A stretch of 5,939 nt of DNA, taken from contig JALWRV010000211.1 in NCBI GenBank assembly GCA_027080545.1, forward strand, positions 1 to 5,939, read 5' to 3'. The notes beneath the pieces were generated by a model. It saw only the letters and a program-made list of their open reading frames with translations, searched no databases and was not told the origin of the DNA. Positions 5,380 through 5,939 of this stretch are shown here, piece by piece. Source of the DNA: Parvularculaceae bacterium (GTDB taxonomy: Bacteria; Pseudomonadota; Alphaproteobacteria; Caulobacterales; Parvularculaceae). Numbering within the stretch: the first letter of the stretch is position 1; each line of letters opens with the position of its first letter. Position numbers and translations under genes: made by a program.

Positions 5380-5939
5380 CTAGCGGTCTATTTCGCCAAA
5401 CACGACATCCAGCGTACCAATAATCGCAGAGCAATCGGCCAACATATGGCCTCGGCTCATCCAGTCCATGGCTTGCAAATGTGGATAGCCCGGCGCGCGG
5501 ATCTTGCATTTATAGGGTTTATTGGTGCCATCGGAGACCAGATATACCCCAAACTCCCCCTTCGGAGCCTCAATCGCCGCATAGACCTCACCGGCGGGCA
5601 CCTTGAAGCCCTCCGTATACAATTTGAAGTGGTGGATGAGCGCTTCCATGCTGGCCTTCATCTCACCGCGCCGTGGCGGGGCGATTTTGCCATCGGTGCT
5701 CATCACCGGGCCTGGCTCTAATTTGGCAATACATTGTTTGATAATTTTAAGCGATTGCTTCATCTCTTCCATGCGACACACATAGCGATCATAGCAATCC
5801 CCATGCTTGCCAATGATGATATCGAAATCCAGCTCATCATAACATTCATAAGGTTGGCTTTTGCGCAAATCCCATGGCACCCCGGAGCCACGCAACATGA
5901 CGCCTGTAAAGCCCCATTCAAATGCCTGCTGACGGGTGA
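5380..5939 (-). CDS. nuoD: NADH-quinone oxidoreductase subunit D, C-terminal 185 residues (cut by window edge)
   Basis: This is the 49-kDa subunit of complex I, a relative of the NiFe-hydrogenase large subunit, forming the quinone cavity with NuoB. The window holds 185 codons plus the TAG stop; the full family length is about 390-420. It begins mid-protein at TRQQAFEWGFTGVMLRGSG and continues through VPWDLRKSQPYECYDELDFD, GKHGDCYDRYVCRMEEMKQS, the KLEPGPV region, and EGFKVPAGEVYAAIEAPKGE. It ends with RAPGYPHLQAMDWMSRGHML and DVVFGEIDR, the canonical C-terminus, so no 3' truncation is present. The ATG at 5898 is internal and is not the start; reading is open through the window edge. The N-terminal half, with the quinone-contacting His and Tyr, lies outside. 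It is followed after 16 nt by a membrane-protein gene. Confidence 0.97.
   Translation of the reverse strand, partial: TRQQAFEWGFTGVMLRGSGVPWDLRKSQPYECYDELDFDIIIGKHGDCYDRYVCRMEEMKQSLKIIKQCIAKLEPGPVMSTDGKIAPPRRGEMKASMEALIHHFKLYTEGFKVPAGEVYAAIEAPKGEFGVYLVSDGTNKPYKCKIRAPGYPHLQAMDWMSRGHMLADCSAIIGTLDVVFGEIDR

Noticed and set aside
1..5939. CRISPR array, tRNA, rRNA, insertion sequence, defence or toxin system
   Set aside because: I found no spaced direct repeats, cloverleaf-like sequences, transposase motifs, terminal inverted repeats or defence-related domains; the window is a complex I operon with accessory genes.

Overview
The window is an interior piece of a bacterial respiratory complex I (NADH:quinone oxidoreductase, nuo) operon. 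Every supported gene lies on the minus strand, so transcription runs from right (5939) to left (1). The protein sequences look alphaproteobacterial. NuoE has the NDUFV2-like C-terminal tail with a GGPTTL motif, NuoF starts LQDKDRIFTNLYGLHD, and NuoG has the CIQCTRC cluster motif typical of alphaproteobacteria and mitochondria. Base composition looks close to balanced by eye rather than strongly GC-rich. The lineage within Alphaproteobacteria cannot be fixed from this window; a Rhodospirillales-like or other less-sampled group is a guess.

Layout in transcription order: nuoD (3' part only, 5939-5380); a three-helix membrane protein of 145 aa (5363-4926); nuoE (4924-4259); a two-helix membrane protein of 86 aa (4253-3993); a PaaI-type hotdog thioesterase (3993-3529); a leader of about 105-145 bp with a 13-bp tandem repeat and a perfect 20-bp palindrome; a two-helix membrane protein of about 84 aa (3423-3169); a 56-aa two-helix protein (3166-2996); a 104-bp gap with inverted repeats; nuoF (2891-1593); a Yip1-like membrane protein gene cut into two ORFs by one in-frame TAA (1549-1256 and 1252-773); a 115-bp gap with three short perfect palindromes; and the 5' part of nuoG (657-1).

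NuoE, NuoF and NuoG form the NADH-oxidising peripheral arm of complex I: FMN and cluster N3 in NuoF, N1a in NuoE, and N1b, N4 and N5 in the part of NuoG seen here. NuoD is the large quinone-site subunit of the connecting module. All cluster ligands that fall inside the window are intact, so the complex appears functional.

The unusual part is the accessory content. Four genes separate nuoE from nuoF, one sits between nuoD and nuoE, and a broken or split membrane protein gene sits between nuoF and nuoG. Most are small membrane proteins joined to their neighbours by 1-5 nt gaps or an overlap, which suggests coupled translation. They could be lineage-specific complex I accessory or assembly proteins, or simply passengers; the sequence alone does not decide. 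I see no mobile element, CRISPR array, tRNA or rRNA, and no convincing promoter or terminator.
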